DNA from: Streptomyces sp. NWU339
GTDB taxonomy: Bacteria > Actinomycetota > Actinomycetes > Streptomycetales > Streptomycetaceae
Assembly: GCF_003143855.1 (NCBI RefSeq)
Contig: NZ_QFRK01000001.1
Span: 385,614-449,613, forward strand
Direction of reading: 5' to 3'
Length of the DNA: 64,000 bases
The notes beneath the pieces are model-generated. The model did not search any database. It saw nothing but the letters and a program-made list of their open reading frames with translations, and had not been told where the DNA came from. The translations under genes were made by a program, and so were the position numbers. The stretch's first letter is position 1. Each line of letters opens with the position of its first letter. This document shows, in pieces, positions 1-8,251 of the stretch.

Positions 1-2146
1 TCGCCGGGAGGCCGCGCACACCGCACATGTCGGTGAAGCGGACCTCCTCCGAACGCGGCACGGCGACGATCGCGCGGCCGGCCGACTCGGAGAACAGGAA
101 GGTGAACGCGTCGAGCCCGTCCGGTACGACCAGACGCGCGCCCTTGCCGCCGAGCAGCGCCGACTCGACCACGGCCTGGATCAGACCGCCGTCGGACAGG
201 TCGTGCGCGGAGTCGATCATGCCGTCGCGGGAGGCGGAGATCAGGATCTCGCCGAGGAGGCGCTCGCGCTCCAGGTCGACCTCGGGCGGCAGGCCGCCGA
301 GGTGGTCGTGGACGACCTGGGACCAGGCCGAGCCGCCGAACTCCTCACGGGTGTCGCCGAGGAGGTAGAGCAGCTGCCCCTCCTCCTGGAAGGCGGCCGG
401 CGTGCGCCGCGCCACGTCGTCGATCACACCGAGGACCGCGACCACCGGGGTGGGGTGGATGGCGGCCTCGCCGGTCTGGTTGTAGAGCGAGACGTTGCCG
501 CCGGTGACCGGGGTGCCGAGCTGCAGACAGCCGTCGGCCAGACCGCGCACGGCCTCCGCGAACTGCCACATGACCGCGGGGTCCTCCGGCGAGCCGAAGT
601 TCAGGCAGTCGGAGACGGCGAGCGGCTTGGCACCGGTCGTCGCCACGTTGCGGTAGGCCTCCGCCAGGGCCAGCTGCGCGCCCGTGTACGGGTCGAGCTT
701 GGCGTACCGGCCGTTGCCGTCGGTGGCGATGGCGACGCCGAGGCCGGTCTTCTCGTCGACGCGGATCATGCCGGAGTCCTCGGGCTGGGCGAGGACCGTG
801 TTGCCCTGCACGAAGTGGTCGTACTGCCGGGTGATCCACTCCTTGGAGGCCTGGTTGGGCGAGCCCACCAGCTTCAGGACCTGGTCCTTCAGCTCGTCGG
901 ACGTCTGCGGCCGGGGCAGCTTGTTCGCGTCGTCGGCCTGGAGCGCGTCCTGCCAGTCGGGGCGGGCGTAGGGGCGCTCGTAGACCGGGCCGTCGTGGGC
1001 GACGGTGCGCGGGTCGACGTCGACGATCTTGCCGCCGTGCCAGAAGATCTCCAGGCGGTCGCCGTCGGTCACCTCACCGATGACGGTGGCGATGACGTCC
1101 CACTTCTCGCAGATCTCGAGGAAGCGGTCGACCTTCTCCGGCTCGACGACCGCGCACATGCGCTCCTGCGACTCGCTCATGAGGATCTCCTCGGGCGAGA
1201 GCGTGGAGTCGCGCAGCGGTACGTCGTCGAGGACGACGCGCATGCCGCCGGAGCCGTTGGAGGCCAGCTCGGACGTGGCGCAGGACAGGCCGGCCGCGCC
1301 GAGGTCCTGGATGCCGACGACCAGCTTCTCCTTGAAGGCTTCCAAGGTGCACTCGATGAGGAGCTTCTCCTGGAAGGGGTCGCCGACCTGGACCGCCGGG
1401 CGCTTGGACGGCTTGGCGTCGTCGAAGGTCTCGGAGGCGAGGATCGAGGCGCCGCCGATGCCGTCGCCGCCGGTCCTGGCGCCGTACAGGATAACCTTGT
1501 TGCCGGGCCCGGAGGCCTTGGCAAGGTGGATGTCCTCGTGCCGCATGACGCCGATGGCACCGGCGTTGACCAGCGGGTTGCCCTGGTAGCAGGCATCGAA
1601 GACGACCTCGCCGCCGATGTTGGGCAGGCCGAGGCAGTTGCCGTAGCCGCCGATGCCGGCGACGACGCCGGGCAGGACGCGCTTGGTGTCGGGGTGGTCG
1701 GCGGCACCGAAGCGCAGCGGGTCCACGACGGCGACCGGGCGGGCGCCCATCGCGATGATGTCGCGGACGATGCCGCCCACCCCGGTGGCCGCGCCCTGGT
1801 AGGGCTCGACGTACGACGGGTGGTTGTGCGACTCGACCTTGAAGGTGACCGCGTAGCCCTGACCGACGTCGACGACACCGGCGTTCTCGCCGATGCCGAC
1901 GAGCATCGCGTCGGACTCGGGGGCCTTCTCGCCGAACTGCCGGAGGTGGACCTTGGAGGACTTGTACGAGCAGTGCTCGGACCACATCACCGAGTACATG
2001 GCGAGCTCGGCGCCGGTCGGGCGGCGGCCGAGGATCTCCACCACCCGCTCGTACTCGTCCTTCTTGAGGCCGAGTTCGGCCCAGGGCAGCTCGACGTCGG
2101 GGGTCTCGGCCGCGTGCTCGACCGTGTCCAGAGGCGTCCGGCTCAT
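1..2146 (-). CDS. purL: Phosphoribosylformylglycinamidine synthase subunit PurL (partial, C-terminus off window)
   Basis: Large synthetase subunit of the PurS-PurQ-PurL complex. It converts FGAR to FGAM with ATP and glutamine in the fourth step of cytoplasmic de novo purine synthesis. Reading left from ATG 2146, the protein shows the HNHPS-containing segment ([12 protein letters not shown]) typical of the PurM/PurL superfamily, several glycine-rich nucleotide-binding turns ([19 protein letters not shown]) and a second half with NFGSPEDP and HDLSDGGL. About 715 codons lie inside the window. Small-type PurL is usually about 740-760 residues, so roughly 35-40 C-terminal residues are missing. Its ATG overlaps the purQ stop as ATGA, which implies translational coupling. 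The long ORF on the opposite strand here is a GC-frame shadow. Confidence 0.97.
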   Translation of the reverse strand, partial: MSRTPLDTVEHAAETPDVELPWAELGLKKDEYERVVEILGRRPTGAELAMYSVMWSEHCSYKSSKVHLRQFGEKAPESDAMLVGIGENAGVVDVGQGYAVTFKVESHNHPSYVEPYQGAATGVGGIVRDIIAMGARPVAVVDPLRFGAADHPDTKRVLPGVVAGIGGYGNCLGLPNIGGEVVFDACYQGNPLVNAGAIGVMRHEDIHLAKASGPGNKVILYGARTGGDGIGGASILASETFDDAKPSKRPAVQVGDPFQEKLLIECTLEAFKEKLVVGIQDLGAAGLSCATSELASNGSGGMRVVLDDVPLRDSTLSPEEILMSESQERMCAVVEPEKVDRFLEICEKWDVIATVIGEVTDGDRLEIFWHGGKIVDVDPRTVAHDGPVYERPYARPDWQDALQADDANKLPRPQTSDELKDQVLKLVGSPNQASKEWITRQYDHFVQGNTVLAQPEDSGMIRVDEKTGLGVAIATDGNGRYAKLDPYTGAQLALAEAYRNVATTGAKPLAVSDCLNFGSPEDPAVMWQFAEAVRGLADGCLQLGTPVTGGNVSLYNQTGEAAIHPTPVVAVLGVIDDVARRTPAAFQEEGQLLYLLGDTREEFGGSAWSQVVHDHLGGLPPEVDLERERLLGEILISASRDGMIDSAHDLSDGGLIQAVVESALLGGKGARLVVPDGLDAFTFLFSESAGRAIVAVPRSEEVRFTDMCGVRGLPA

Positions 2147-2823
2147 GCGTTGACCAGCTTCTTGAGGATCGAGGTGAAGAACGGGAGGCCGTCGGTGCGA
2201 CCGGTGCCGATCAGTGACTCGACGGCGTGCTCGGGGTGCGGCATCAGACCGACGACGTTGCCCGCCGCGTTGGTGATGCCGGCGATGTCGTTGAGCGAGC
2301 CGTTGGGGTTGAAGTCGAGGTACCGGAAGGCGACCCGGCCCTCGGCCTCCAGCTCGTCCAGCGTGTACTGGTCGGCGACGTAGCGGCCGTCCATGTTCTT
2401 CAGCGGGATGTGGATCTCCTGGCCGGCCGTGTAGTCGGTGGTCCAGGCGGTCTCCGCGTTCTCCACCCGCAGCTTCTGGTCACGGCAGATGAAGTGCAGG
2501 TGGTCGTTGCCCAGCATGCCGCCGGGGAGCAGGTGCGCCTCGGTGAGGATCTGGAAGCCGTTGCAGATGCCGAGGACCGGCAGTCCCGCCTTCGCCTGCT
2601 CGATGACGGTGTCCATCACCGGCGAGAAACGGGCGATGGCCCCGGCGCGCAGGTAGTCGCCGTAGGAGAATCCGCCGCACAGCACGACCGCGTCGACCTG
2701 CTTGAGGTCCTTGTCCTTGTGCCAGAGCGCCACGGGTTCGGCGCCCGCGAGCCGGATCGCGCGCTGCGAGTCCCGGTCGTCGAGGCTGCCGGGGAAAGTG
2801 ACGACGCCAATACGAGCGGTCAC
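2143..2823 (-). CDS. purQ: Phosphoribosylformylglycinamidine synthase subunit PurQ (glutamine amidotransferase)
   Basis: Class I glutaminase subunit, 226 residues, which supplies ammonia to PurL for FGAM formation. The nucleophile elbow is visible as LGICNGFQ with the cysteine near residue 87. The catalytic His/Glu motif appears as MPHPEHAVE near the C-terminus, and the N-terminus begins with the usual [10 protein letters not shown] strand. The length matches the family. It overlaps purS upstream (4 bases) and purL downstream (4 bases), so purS-purQ-purL form one tightly coupled minus-strand operon. No odd residues were seen. Confidence 0.97.
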   Translation of the reverse strand: MTARIGVVTFPGSLDDRDSQRAIRLAGAEPVALWHKDKDLKQVDAVVLCGGFSYGDYLRAGAIARFSPVMDTVIEQAKAGLPVLGICNGFQILTEAHLLPGGMLGNDHLHFICRDQKLRVENAETAWTTDYTAGQEIHIPLKNMDGRYVADQYTLDELEAEGRVAFRYLDFNPNGSLNDIAGITNAAGNVVGLMPHPEHAVESLIGTGRTDGLPFFTSILKKLVNA

Positions 2824-3083
2824 TTCACGGCCCCCGAGACTTCCTCGACCCTGACGGTGAAGTCCTCGATCACGGTGTTGGCGAGGAAGGATTCCGCAAG
2901 ATCATGAATGCGGGCGAGCGCGGCCTCGTCGACCGGCCCGTCAACTTCCAGTTCGAATCGCTTTCCCTGACGGACGTCCGAGATCCCCTCGAAACCCAGC
3001 CGCGGCAGTGCGCGCTGCACCGCCTGGCCCTGGGGGTCGAGGATCTCCGGCTTGAGCATGACGTCGACTACGACGCGTGCCAC
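2820..3083 (-). CDS. purS: Phosphoribosylformylglycinamidine synthase subunit PurS
   Basis: Small structural subunit (87 residues) that bridges PurQ and PurL for ammonia transfer. The sequence begins [19 protein letters not shown] and carries the conserved [10 protein letters not shown] strand. Two GTG codons are possible, at 3089 and 3083. The GGGAG ribosome-binding site overlaps the first but sits about 5 bases before the second, so 3083 is preferred; 3089 would add two residues. It is first in the purSQL operon. The 350-base region upstream separates it from a divergent Lsr2-like gene. Confidence 0.93.
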   Translation of the reverse strand: MARVVVDVMLKPEILDPQGQAVQRALPRLGFEGISDVRQGKRFELEVDGPVDEAALARIHDLAESFLANTVIEDFTVRVEEVSGAVK

Positions 3084-3434
3084 TGGCACTCCCGGTGTGT
3101 GGTGCTGAGCAGGTCCCTTCAGACTACCCGCACAAAATTTCTACGCGAGTAGAGTTGGAGGAATCTACGTGACCCCGATCACGATTCGGCGTCGCGGGGA
3201 GGAGCCGGGGAAAAGATCCGGGAAAGATCCGCGATCTGTCACGTATCGCTATTGCGCCCCGGACACGCGGGCAGATTTAGTCGAGCTTCACAATGCATTG
3301 CCGAGCACTGTACAAATGAATTGTCATTAGCAGATGGTTTGCCCGTTTACAGGCGGACGCCGACATCTCCGCGACACCCGGGGCGTCATCACCGACGTCG
3401 GCACAGAGGCGTCGCACGAAGGGACCGATTATTC
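3084..3434. other. Divergent intergenic region between purS and the lsr2-like gene
   Basis: This 351-base gene-free stretch is unusually AT-rich for the window, especially 3128-3145 and 3288-3335. It must carry the promoters of both purSQL (leftward) and the lsr2-like gene (rightward). The pentamer TCTAC and its complement occur three times in a row at 3140-3168. A short inverted repeat with arms ACAA and TTGT lies near 3313-3325. No ORF with plausible codon use was seen. Confidence 0.6.
3140..3168. promoter_or_regulatory. Alternating TCTAC/GTAGA repeats upstream of purS
   Basis: TCTACGCGAGTAGA at 3140-3153 is a 5-bp inverted repeat. GTAGA is followed by a further TCTAC at 3164-3168, so the middle arm can pair with either neighbour. 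The site lies 57-85 bases upstream of the purS start. It could be a repressor operator for purine genes or a pair of competing hairpins in a 5' leader. The regulator is unknown and the function is inferred only from position and symmetry. Confidence 0.4.
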
Positions 3435-3752
3435 GTGGCGCAGAAGGTCGTGGTCACTCTCTTTGACGACATCGACGGCTCGGAAGCGGCGGAAACGATC
3501 GCCTTCGGACTCGACGGCAAGTCGTATGAGATCGATCTGAACGAAGCCAACGCCGATGGCCTGCGGAGGGCGCTCGCGCCCTACGTACAGGCCGGCCGCA
3601 AGCGCTCCCGCTCGGGCCGGGCGTACCGGCAGACGGAGGTCGCCCCCGATCCGGCGGCCGTGCGCGCCTGGGCGCTGTCGAACCAGATGGACGTCCCCGC
3701 GCGCGGGCGGATCCCCAAGCGGATCTACGAGGCGTTCGCCGCGGCGCGGTGA
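3435..3752 (+). CDS. lsrL: Short Lsr2-family nucleoid-associated protein (LsrL type)
   Basis: H-NS-like xenogeneic silencer that binds and bridges AT-rich DNA, 105 residues. The N-terminal dimerisation domain reads MAQKVVVTLFDDIDGSEAAE followed by the FGLDGKSYEIDL strand. The C-terminal DNA-binding domain ends with ARGRIPKRIYEAF, whose RGR is the AT-hook-like minor-groove element. The start is GTG 3435, preceded by GAAGGGA about 9 bases upstream; longer in-frame starts lack this. In Streptomyces the gene beside purSQL is the shorter of two Lsr2 paralogs (LsrL), and both length and location fit. Its upstream region is AT-rich, so autoregulation is plausible but not shown. Confidence 0.9.
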   Translation: MAQKVVVTLFDDIDGSEAAETIAFGLDGKSYEIDLNEANADGLRRALAPYVQAGRKRSRSGRAYRQTEVAPDPAAVRAWALSNQMDVPARGRIPKRIYEAFAAAR

Positions 3753-3879
3753 GGCCGGCGCGGCGGGACGGGTGTGACGGGGCGCGCGGTGCGGCGGGGT
3801 GCGTCCCGGCCGTCCGGGCTCCGGTCGCCCGCGCCTCGGTCGCCCGAGCTCCGGCCATCCGGCCCCCGTGGCAGCCGAC

Positions 3880-3910
3880 TTGCACAACACCCCCGTTGAT
3901 CAGCTAGAGT
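3880..3910 (+). promoter_or_regulatory. Possible sigma70-type promoter for the tRNA-Gly(TCC) gene
   Basis: TTGCAC at 3880-3885 and TAGAGT at 3905-3910 resemble -35 and -10 hexamers of the housekeeping sigma factor. They are separated by 19 bases, slightly longer than ideal. The -10 ends 50 bases before the tRNA, leaving a leader with a small GGCC-GAAA-GGCC hairpin. The call rests on hexamer similarity and position only. Confidence 0.4.
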
Positions 3911-3960
3911 CTGGAGCACACCGCGAGGCCAGGCCGAAAGGCCCAGCTCACGGAGTACAT

Positions 3961-4032
3961 GCGGGTGTAGTTCAGTAGTAGAACATCCCCCTTCCAGGGG
4001 GAAGGCGCAGTGTGCAATTCCTGTCACCCGCT
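3961..4032 (+). tRNA. tRNA-Gly(TCC) with non-canonical D and T loops
   Basis: The acceptor stem is GCGGGTG/CACCCGC (3961-3967 with 4025-4031), the D stem GTTC/GAAC, and the anticodon stem TCCCC/GGGGA around loop CTTCCAG, which gives anticodon TCC. The D loop is AGTAGTA, so the usual G18-G19 pair is A-G. The T arm lacks TTCRA and instead reads GTGCAATT at 4012-4019, with a weak T stem. Loss of both partners of the D-loop/T-loop contact is typical of glycine tRNAs used in cell-wall bridge synthesis in staphylococci rather than in translation. CCA is not encoded. The tRNA-Gly identity is secure; the special role is inference. Confidence 0.88.
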
Positions 4033-4112
4033 CTGCGTAGCCGTACCGATCGGTGCATCCGATCAGGTAGGCTGGTGCTCGCACCGACCGGTGAAAGCCG
4101 GTCGGAGGCAAT

Positions 4113-4185
4113 GCGGACGTAGCTCAGCTGGTAGAGCGCAACCTTGCCAAGGTTGAGGTCGCGAGTTCGAACCTCGTCGTCCGCT
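4113..4185 (+). tRNA. tRNA-Gly(GCC), copy 1
   Basis: Canonical cloverleaf with acceptor GCGGACG/CGTCCGC, anticodon stem CAACC/GGTTG around TTGCCAA (anticodon GCC), and T loop TTCGAAC. CCA is not encoded. The 73 bases are identical to the gene at 8135-8207. It lies 80 bases after the unusual tRNA-Gly(TCC) and may be co-transcribed with it. A strong hairpin terminator follows at once. Confidence 0.97.
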
Positions 4186-4193
4186 CGGGAATC

Positions 4194-4223
4194 AGACCCC
4201 GGTCCATCGGACCGGGGTCTTTT
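4194..4223 (+). terminator. Rho-independent terminator after tRNA-Gly(GCC) copy 1
   Basis: A perfect GC-rich stem AGACCCCGGTCC / GGACCGGGGTCT with a 3-base loop is followed by TTTT. It starts 9 bases after the tRNA. Confidence 0.9.
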
Positions 4224-4344
4224 CGTGTCGCCGTGACCCTCCCGGTGCCCGTGCGGGACGACCCGGCGCCGTTCTGACATTTGTCACGCCCAGTGATGAC
4301 AGCCCGCACGGCTGCCCGGCCGGTTGATCCTGAATGATCGAAGC

Positions 4345-5331
4345 ATGCGAGGAAACGAACATGAACACGTGATCGAGGTCACTGACCTGCGCCGTGTGTA
4401 CAAGGGCGGGTTCGAGGCCGTACGTGGGATCGGCTTCTCCGTACGGCGCGGGGAGGTCTTCGCGCTGCTGGGCACCAACGGCGCGGGCAAGACCTCCACC
4501 GTCGAACTGCTGGAGGGTCTCGCGGTGCCGACCGGCGGACAGGTCAGGATCTTCGGTCACGACCCGTACACCGACCGCGCCGCGGTACGGCCCCGCACCG
4601 GCGTGATGCTCCAGGAAGGCGGCTTCCCCTCCGACCTGACCGTCATGGAGACCGCGCGGATGTGGGCCGGCTCCGTCAGCGGGGCCCGTCCGCCGCAGGA
4701 GGTGCTGCCGCTGGTCGGACTGGCCGGGAAGGACGACGTACGGGTCAAGCAGCTGTCCGGGGGTGAGCGGCGCCGCCTCGACCTGGCCCTCGCGCTGCTC
4801 GGCGACCCCGAGGTGCTGTTCCTCGACGAGCCGACGACCGGCCTGGACGCCGAAGGGCGCCGCGACACCTGGCGCTTGGTGCGGGACCTGCGCGACAACG
4901 GCACGACCGTGCTGCTGACCACCCACTACCTCGAGGAGGCCGAGGCACTGGCCGACCGCCTCGCGATCATGCACAAGGGGCGCATCGCCACCACCGGCAC
5001 CCCCGCCGAGGTGACCGCCGCGCAGCCGTCGCGGATCACTTTCGAACTGCCCCCCGGCTACTTCCCCGGGGACCTGCCGCCGCTCGACGACCTGGGCGTG
5101 GCCGGGCACGAACTGGACGGACGGATCATCCGGCTGCACACCCGTGAACTGCAACGGGCGGCCACGGGCCTGCTGGTGTGGGCGGAGCGGGCCGGTGTGG
5201 AGCTGAAGGGACTGGATGTGCGCTCGGCGTCACTGGAGGAGGCGTTCCTGGGCATAGCCCGGGAAGCCTCCGCACGCGAAACCCTCGAGCAGGGGGAGAG
5301 CACCATCACGGGAAAGGAATACGCGGCATGA
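4345..5331 (+). CDS. ABC transporter ATP-binding protein (drug/antibiotic exporter type)
   Basis: ATPase subunit of about 328 residues for a two-component ABC-2-type exporter. Visible motifs are Walker A GTNGAGKTS, Q-loop MLQEGG, signature LSGGERRRLDLAL, Walker B VLFLDEPTTGLD and the switch histidine in LLTTHYLEEAE. The C-terminal extension resembles DrrA/CcmA-like drug exporters. The start is uncertain: ATG 4345 is used, but GTG 4369 has the AGGAAACG sequence upstream and may be the true start; TTG 4324 is less likely. The stop overlaps the permease start as ATGA. Located between two tRNA-Gly(GCC) copies and upstream of a two-component system that probably controls it. Confidence 0.92.
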   Translation: MRGNEHEHVIEVTDLRRVYKGGFEAVRGIGFSVRRGEVFALLGTNGAGKTSTVELLEGLAVPTGGQVRIFGHDPYTDRAAVRPRTGVMLQEGGFPSDLTVMETARMWAGSVSGARPPQEVLPLVGLAGKDDVRVKQLSGGERRRLDLALALLGDPEVLFLDEPTTGLDAEGRRDTWRLVRDLRDNGTTVLLTTHYLEEAEALADRLAIMHKGRIATTGTPAEVTAAQPSRITFELPPGYFPGDLPPLDDLGVAGHELDGRIIRLHTRELQRAATGLLVWAERAGVELKGLDVRSASLEEAFLGIAREASARETLEQGESTITGKEYAA

Positions 5332-6167
5332 GCGGGACGGTCAGCACGACCAAGGGGTCGACCGGGGGAACGGCCGAGGCCGCGAGCGGCGGGAACACCG
5401 CGGCCAGCACCCCCGTGGGACGCATGCGGGCCCTCGCCCGAGCCGAGTTGACGCTGTTCGGACGCAGCAGGGGCACGCTCTTCGCCGCGCTCTTGGTGCC
5501 GCTGGTGCTTCCGCTCAGCCTGTACTCGGCGGCCGACGGGATGGACCTCGACAAGGCGGGTCTCAGCCTCGGCGCGGTGATCCTGCCCGGCGCGATCGGC
5601 TTCTCCCTGCTGTTCGCCGTCTACACGTCGCTCGTCAGCGTCTTCGTCACCCGCCGCGAGGAACTGGTGCTGAAGCGGCTGCGCACCGGGGAGCTGCGGG
5701 ACGCCGAGATCCTGTGCGGGGCCTCGCTCCCGGCCGTCGTCACCGGACTGGTGCAGTCGCTGCTGCTGGCGGGGGGCTGCGCACTGGTCCTGGACGTGGC
5801 CGCGTCGCAGGCCGTCCATCTGTCCGTGCTGGGGCTGCTGCTGGGCCTGGGACTGTGCGCGACGCTCGCCGCCGTCACCGCGGGCTTCACCCGGACCACC
5901 GAGAGCGCGCAGGTCACCGCGATGCCGGTGATCATGGTGTCGATGCTCGGCTCCGGGATGATGGTCCCGCTGGAGGTGCTGCCCGACCGGCTGGCCTCCT
6001 TCTGCGAACTGCTGCCCCTCACCCCCGTCATGACCCTGCTGCGCGGCGGCTTCACCGGCGACCTGTCCGGCTCCGAGACGCTGTTCGCCGTGGCGACCGG
6101 CGCGGCCTGGGCGCTGCTGGCGGTGTTCGCCGTCCGCCGGTGGTTCCGCTGGGAACCGAGGCGCTGA
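5328..6167 (+). CDS. ABC-2 type transporter permease
   Basis: Membrane partner of the preceding ATPase, 279 residues. After a Ser/Thr/Gly-rich cytoplasmic N-terminus of about 35 residues there are about six hydrophobic segments (for example GTLFAALLVPLVLPLSLY, SVLGLLLGLGLCATLAAVT and MPVIMVSMLGSGMMVPLEVL). The LLPLTPVMTLLRGGF motif near the C-terminus is typical of ABC-2 permeases. A GGAAAGG ribosome-binding site lies 10 bases before ATG 5328, which overlaps the ATPase stop. Substrate is unknown; family members export antibiotics, lipids or sodium. Confidence 0.92.
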   Translation: MSGTVSTTKGSTGGTAEAASGGNTAASTPVGRMRALARAELTLFGRSRGTLFAALLVPLVLPLSLYSAADGMDLDKAGLSLGAVILPGAIGFSLLFAVYTSLVSVFVTRREELVLKRLRTGELRDAEILCGASLPAVVTGLVQSLLLAGGCALVLDVAASQAVHLSVLGLLLGLGLCATLAAVTAGFTRTTESAQVTAMPVIMVSMLGSGMMVPLEVLPDRLASFCELLPLTPVMTLLRGGFTGDLSGSETLFAVATGAAWALLAVFAVRRWFRWEPRR

Positions 6168-6168
6168 C

Positions 6169-7485
6169 ATGCCGACGGCGGGAGGCGGGGACACGAGCAG
6201 GCGGGGCGGCTGGTGGGGGAGCAAGAGCACCCCGGCGAAGGTGGAGACGTACACCCGGTGGTCGTTCCACTCCTTCGCGTTGGCCGAGTTCGTGGCGGTC
6301 GGCGGGCCGGTGATCGGGCGGTTCGGGCACCTCGGGCCGAGGCTCGCTGCTCCACTGCTGCTCGTGATCGCCGTGCACTGCGCGCTGTGCGTCGTGACCG
6401 CCTCACGGGCGCTGGACTGGCTGCGCGGGCCGCGGGAGCAGCCCCTCCGGCTGCTGTGGGCGCTCGGTGTCGTCTCCGCGGTCGTCACGGTGACGGCCGT
6501 GGCGATCGCCGAGCACGGGCCGGCCGACCGCGACGTCGCCGAACCGGTGGCCGGGATCCTGATGCTCGTCCCGTCCTTCGGCGCCGGGATCGTCGCGCTC
6601 GGGGTGCGCAGCCGGCCGCGGGCGTTCGGCTGGGTGGTGGGCTTCGCGGTGGGCACGGGAGTGGTGTCACTGCTCTTCGGCATGCCCGCCCCGGCCGCGC
6701 TGCTCTTCTCGGTGGCGATGCTGTTCGGCGGCGGGTTCATGGCCTTCGCCTCGGTGATCTCGGTCTGGCTGCTCAACGTCGTGTACGAACTCGACGAGGC
6801 CCGGGAGACCCGTACCCGGCTCGCCGTCGCGGAGGAGCGGCTGCGGTTCGGGCGGGATCTGCACGACGTCATGGGCCGCAACCTCGCCGTGATCGCCCTG
6901 AAGAGCGAGCTGGCCGTCCAGCTGGCCCAGCGGGAGCGGCCGGAGGCGGTGACGCAGATGGTCGAGGTGCAGCGGCTGGCGCACGAGGCGCAGCGGGAGG
7001 TGCGCGAGGTCGTCCGCGGCTACCGCGAGGCCGACCTGGGCAGCGAACTCGCGGGCGCCAAGGGCGTCCTGGACGCGGCCGACATCGACTGCACGGTCAC
7101 CGGTCCGACGACCGGGCTCCCGGCACAGGTGCAGTCCGCGCTGGGCTGGGTCGTACGGGAAGCGGTGACCAACGTGCTGCGGCACGGGGACGCACGGTGG
7201 TGCGCGGTGGGGATAAGGGTGCTGGAGGGGCGGACGGTACTGACGGTGGAGAACGACGGTGCACCGGAGAACGGCGGCCCGGGCCGGGGGGCCGGTCTGG
7301 TCGGGCTGCGGGAGCGGCTGGCCGAGATCGGGGGGACCCTGCGGGCCGGCCCGGCCGGGGACGGACGGTTCCTGCTGACGGCCGAGGTCCCGTCGCCGTC
7401 GGCCGCCGGTTGGGAAACGTTCCCCTCGGGGGAGTCCACCGCGTCGTCCGCGCCCCGCACGAGCGTGAGCGAGGTCACGTCATGA
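6169..7485 (+). CDS. Sensor histidine kinase, HisKA_3 (NarL/DesK) type
   Basis: Membrane sensor of 438 residues that autophosphorylates and passes phosphate to the adjacent regulator. The N-terminal half has about six membrane segments (residues about 45-200). The dimerisation/phosphoacceptor box reads FGRDLHDVMGRNLAVIAL with His232, followed by a HATPase domain with VREAVTNVLRHG (N box) and GRGAGLVGLRERL (G box). No separate periplasmic sensor domain is evident, so it probably senses the membrane or the partner ABC transporter. It starts one base after the permease stop and overlaps the regulator by 4 bases, forming one transporter/sensor operon as in BceAB- or DesKR-type modules. Confidence 0.93.
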   Translation: MPTAGGGDTSRRGGWWGSKSTPAKVETYTRWSFHSFALAEFVAVGGPVIGRFGHLGPRLAAPLLLVIAVHCALCVVTASRALDWLRGPREQPLRLLWALGVVSAVVTVTAVAIAEHGPADRDVAEPVAGILMLVPSFGAGIVALGVRSRPRAFGWVVGFAVGTGVVSLLFGMPAPAALLFSVAMLFGGGFMAFASVISVWLLNVVYELDEARETRTRLAVAEERLRFGRDLHDVMGRNLAVIALKSELAVQLAQRERPEAVTQMVEVQRLAHEAQREVREVVRGYREADLGSELAGAKGVLDAADIDCTVTGPTTGLPAQVQSALGWVVREAVTNVLRHGDARWCAVGIRVLEGRTVLTVENDGAPENGGPGRGAGLVGLRERLAEIGGTLRAGPAGDGRFLLTAEVPSPSAAGWETFPSGESTASSAPRTSVSEVTS

Positions 7486-8111
7486 CGACACCCCGGCCCG
7501 CGCACCCCGTCCGGCTGCTGCTCGCCGACGACGAGCATCTGATCCGGGGCGCGCTCGCCGCGCTGCTGTCCCTGGAGGACGACCTCCTGGTCGTCGCCGA
7601 GGCGGCCTCCGGTCCGGAGGCGCTGGCGATGGCTCGGGCGCACGCCCCCGACGTCGCCGTACTGGATCTGCAGATGCCCGGCGCCGACGGCGTGAACGTC
7701 GCCACATCTCTGCGGTCGGAACTCCCCGGCTGTCGGGTGCTGATCGTGACCAGCCACGGGCGGCCCGGGCACCTGAAGCGGGCGCTCGCGGCGGGTGTGC
7801 GCGGCTTCGTCCCCAAGACCGTCAGCGCACAGCGCCTCGCGGAGATCATCCGCGCGGTGCACGCGGGAAACCGCTACGTGGATCCCGAGTTGGCCGCCGA
7901 CGCGATCGCCGCGGGGGACTCGCCGCTGACCGCGCGCGAGGCCGAGGTGCTGGAACTCGCGGCCGACGGGGCGCCCGTGGCGGAGATCGCGGAGCGGGCC
8001 GCGCTGTCCCAGGGAACCGTGCGCAACTATCTGTCGTCGGCCGCGTCGAAACTCGGTGCGGAGAACCGTCATGCCGCGGTACGCCTCGCCCGCGAGCGAG
8101 GTTGGGTATAG
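7482..8111 (+). CDS. LuxR/NarL-family response regulator
   Basis: Partner of the preceding kinase, 209 residues. The receiver domain has the acidic pair in LLLADDEH, phosphoacceptor Asp62 in AVLDLQMPG, Thr/Ser in IVTSHG and Lys in FVPKTVS. A C-terminal GerE-type helix-turn-helix runs from about residue 147 (PLTAREAEVLELAADG to QGTVRNYLSSAASKLG). The start ATG 7482 overlaps the kinase stop. It ends 23 bases before tRNA-Gly(GCC) copy 2. Likely target: the upstream ABC operon. Confidence 0.94.
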   Translation: MTTPRPAHPVRLLLADDEHLIRGALAALLSLEDDLLVVAEAASGPEALAMARAHAPDVAVLDLQMPGADGVNVATSLRSELPGCRVLIVTSHGRPGHLKRALAAGVRGFVPKTVSAQRLAEIIRAVHAGNRYVDPELAADAIAAGDSPLTAREAEVLELAADGAPVAEIAERAALSQGTVRNYLSSAASKLGAENRHAAVRLARERGWV

Positions 8112-8134
8112 TTGGCCTCGCGCCACGGCGCAAC

Positions 8135-8207
8135 GCGGACGTAGCTCAGCTGGTAGAGCGCAACCTTGCCAAGGTTGAGGTCGCGAGTTCGAACCTCGTC
8201 GTCCGCT
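8135..8207 (+). tRNA. tRNA-Gly(GCC), copy 2
   Basis: Identical over all 73 bases to 4113-4185, with anticodon GCC and no encoded CCA. It lies downstream of the response regulator with no obvious separate promoter in the 23-base gap, so it may be read from within that gene or by read-through. Confidence 0.97.
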
Positions 8208-8214
8208 CCGCACC

Positions 8215-8241
8215 AAGGCCCCGGTCATCGACCGGGGCCTT
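8215..8241. terminator. Bidirectional terminator between tRNA-Gly copy 2 and purC
   Basis: A perfect 12-bp stem AAGGCCCCGGTC / GACCGGGGCCTT with loop ATC has A and T runs on the two sides. It can serve the rightward tRNA and the leftward purC, whose stop is 11 bases away. Confidence 0.85.
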
Positions 8242-8251
8242 CGCCGTTGCC

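Noticed and set aside
203..2383. 726-residue open frame on the plus strand opposite purL/purQ
   Set aside because: It is antisense to well-identified purL and purQ, with Val/Gly/Asp/Ala-rich low-complexity translation typical of GC-frame shadows in Streptomyces.
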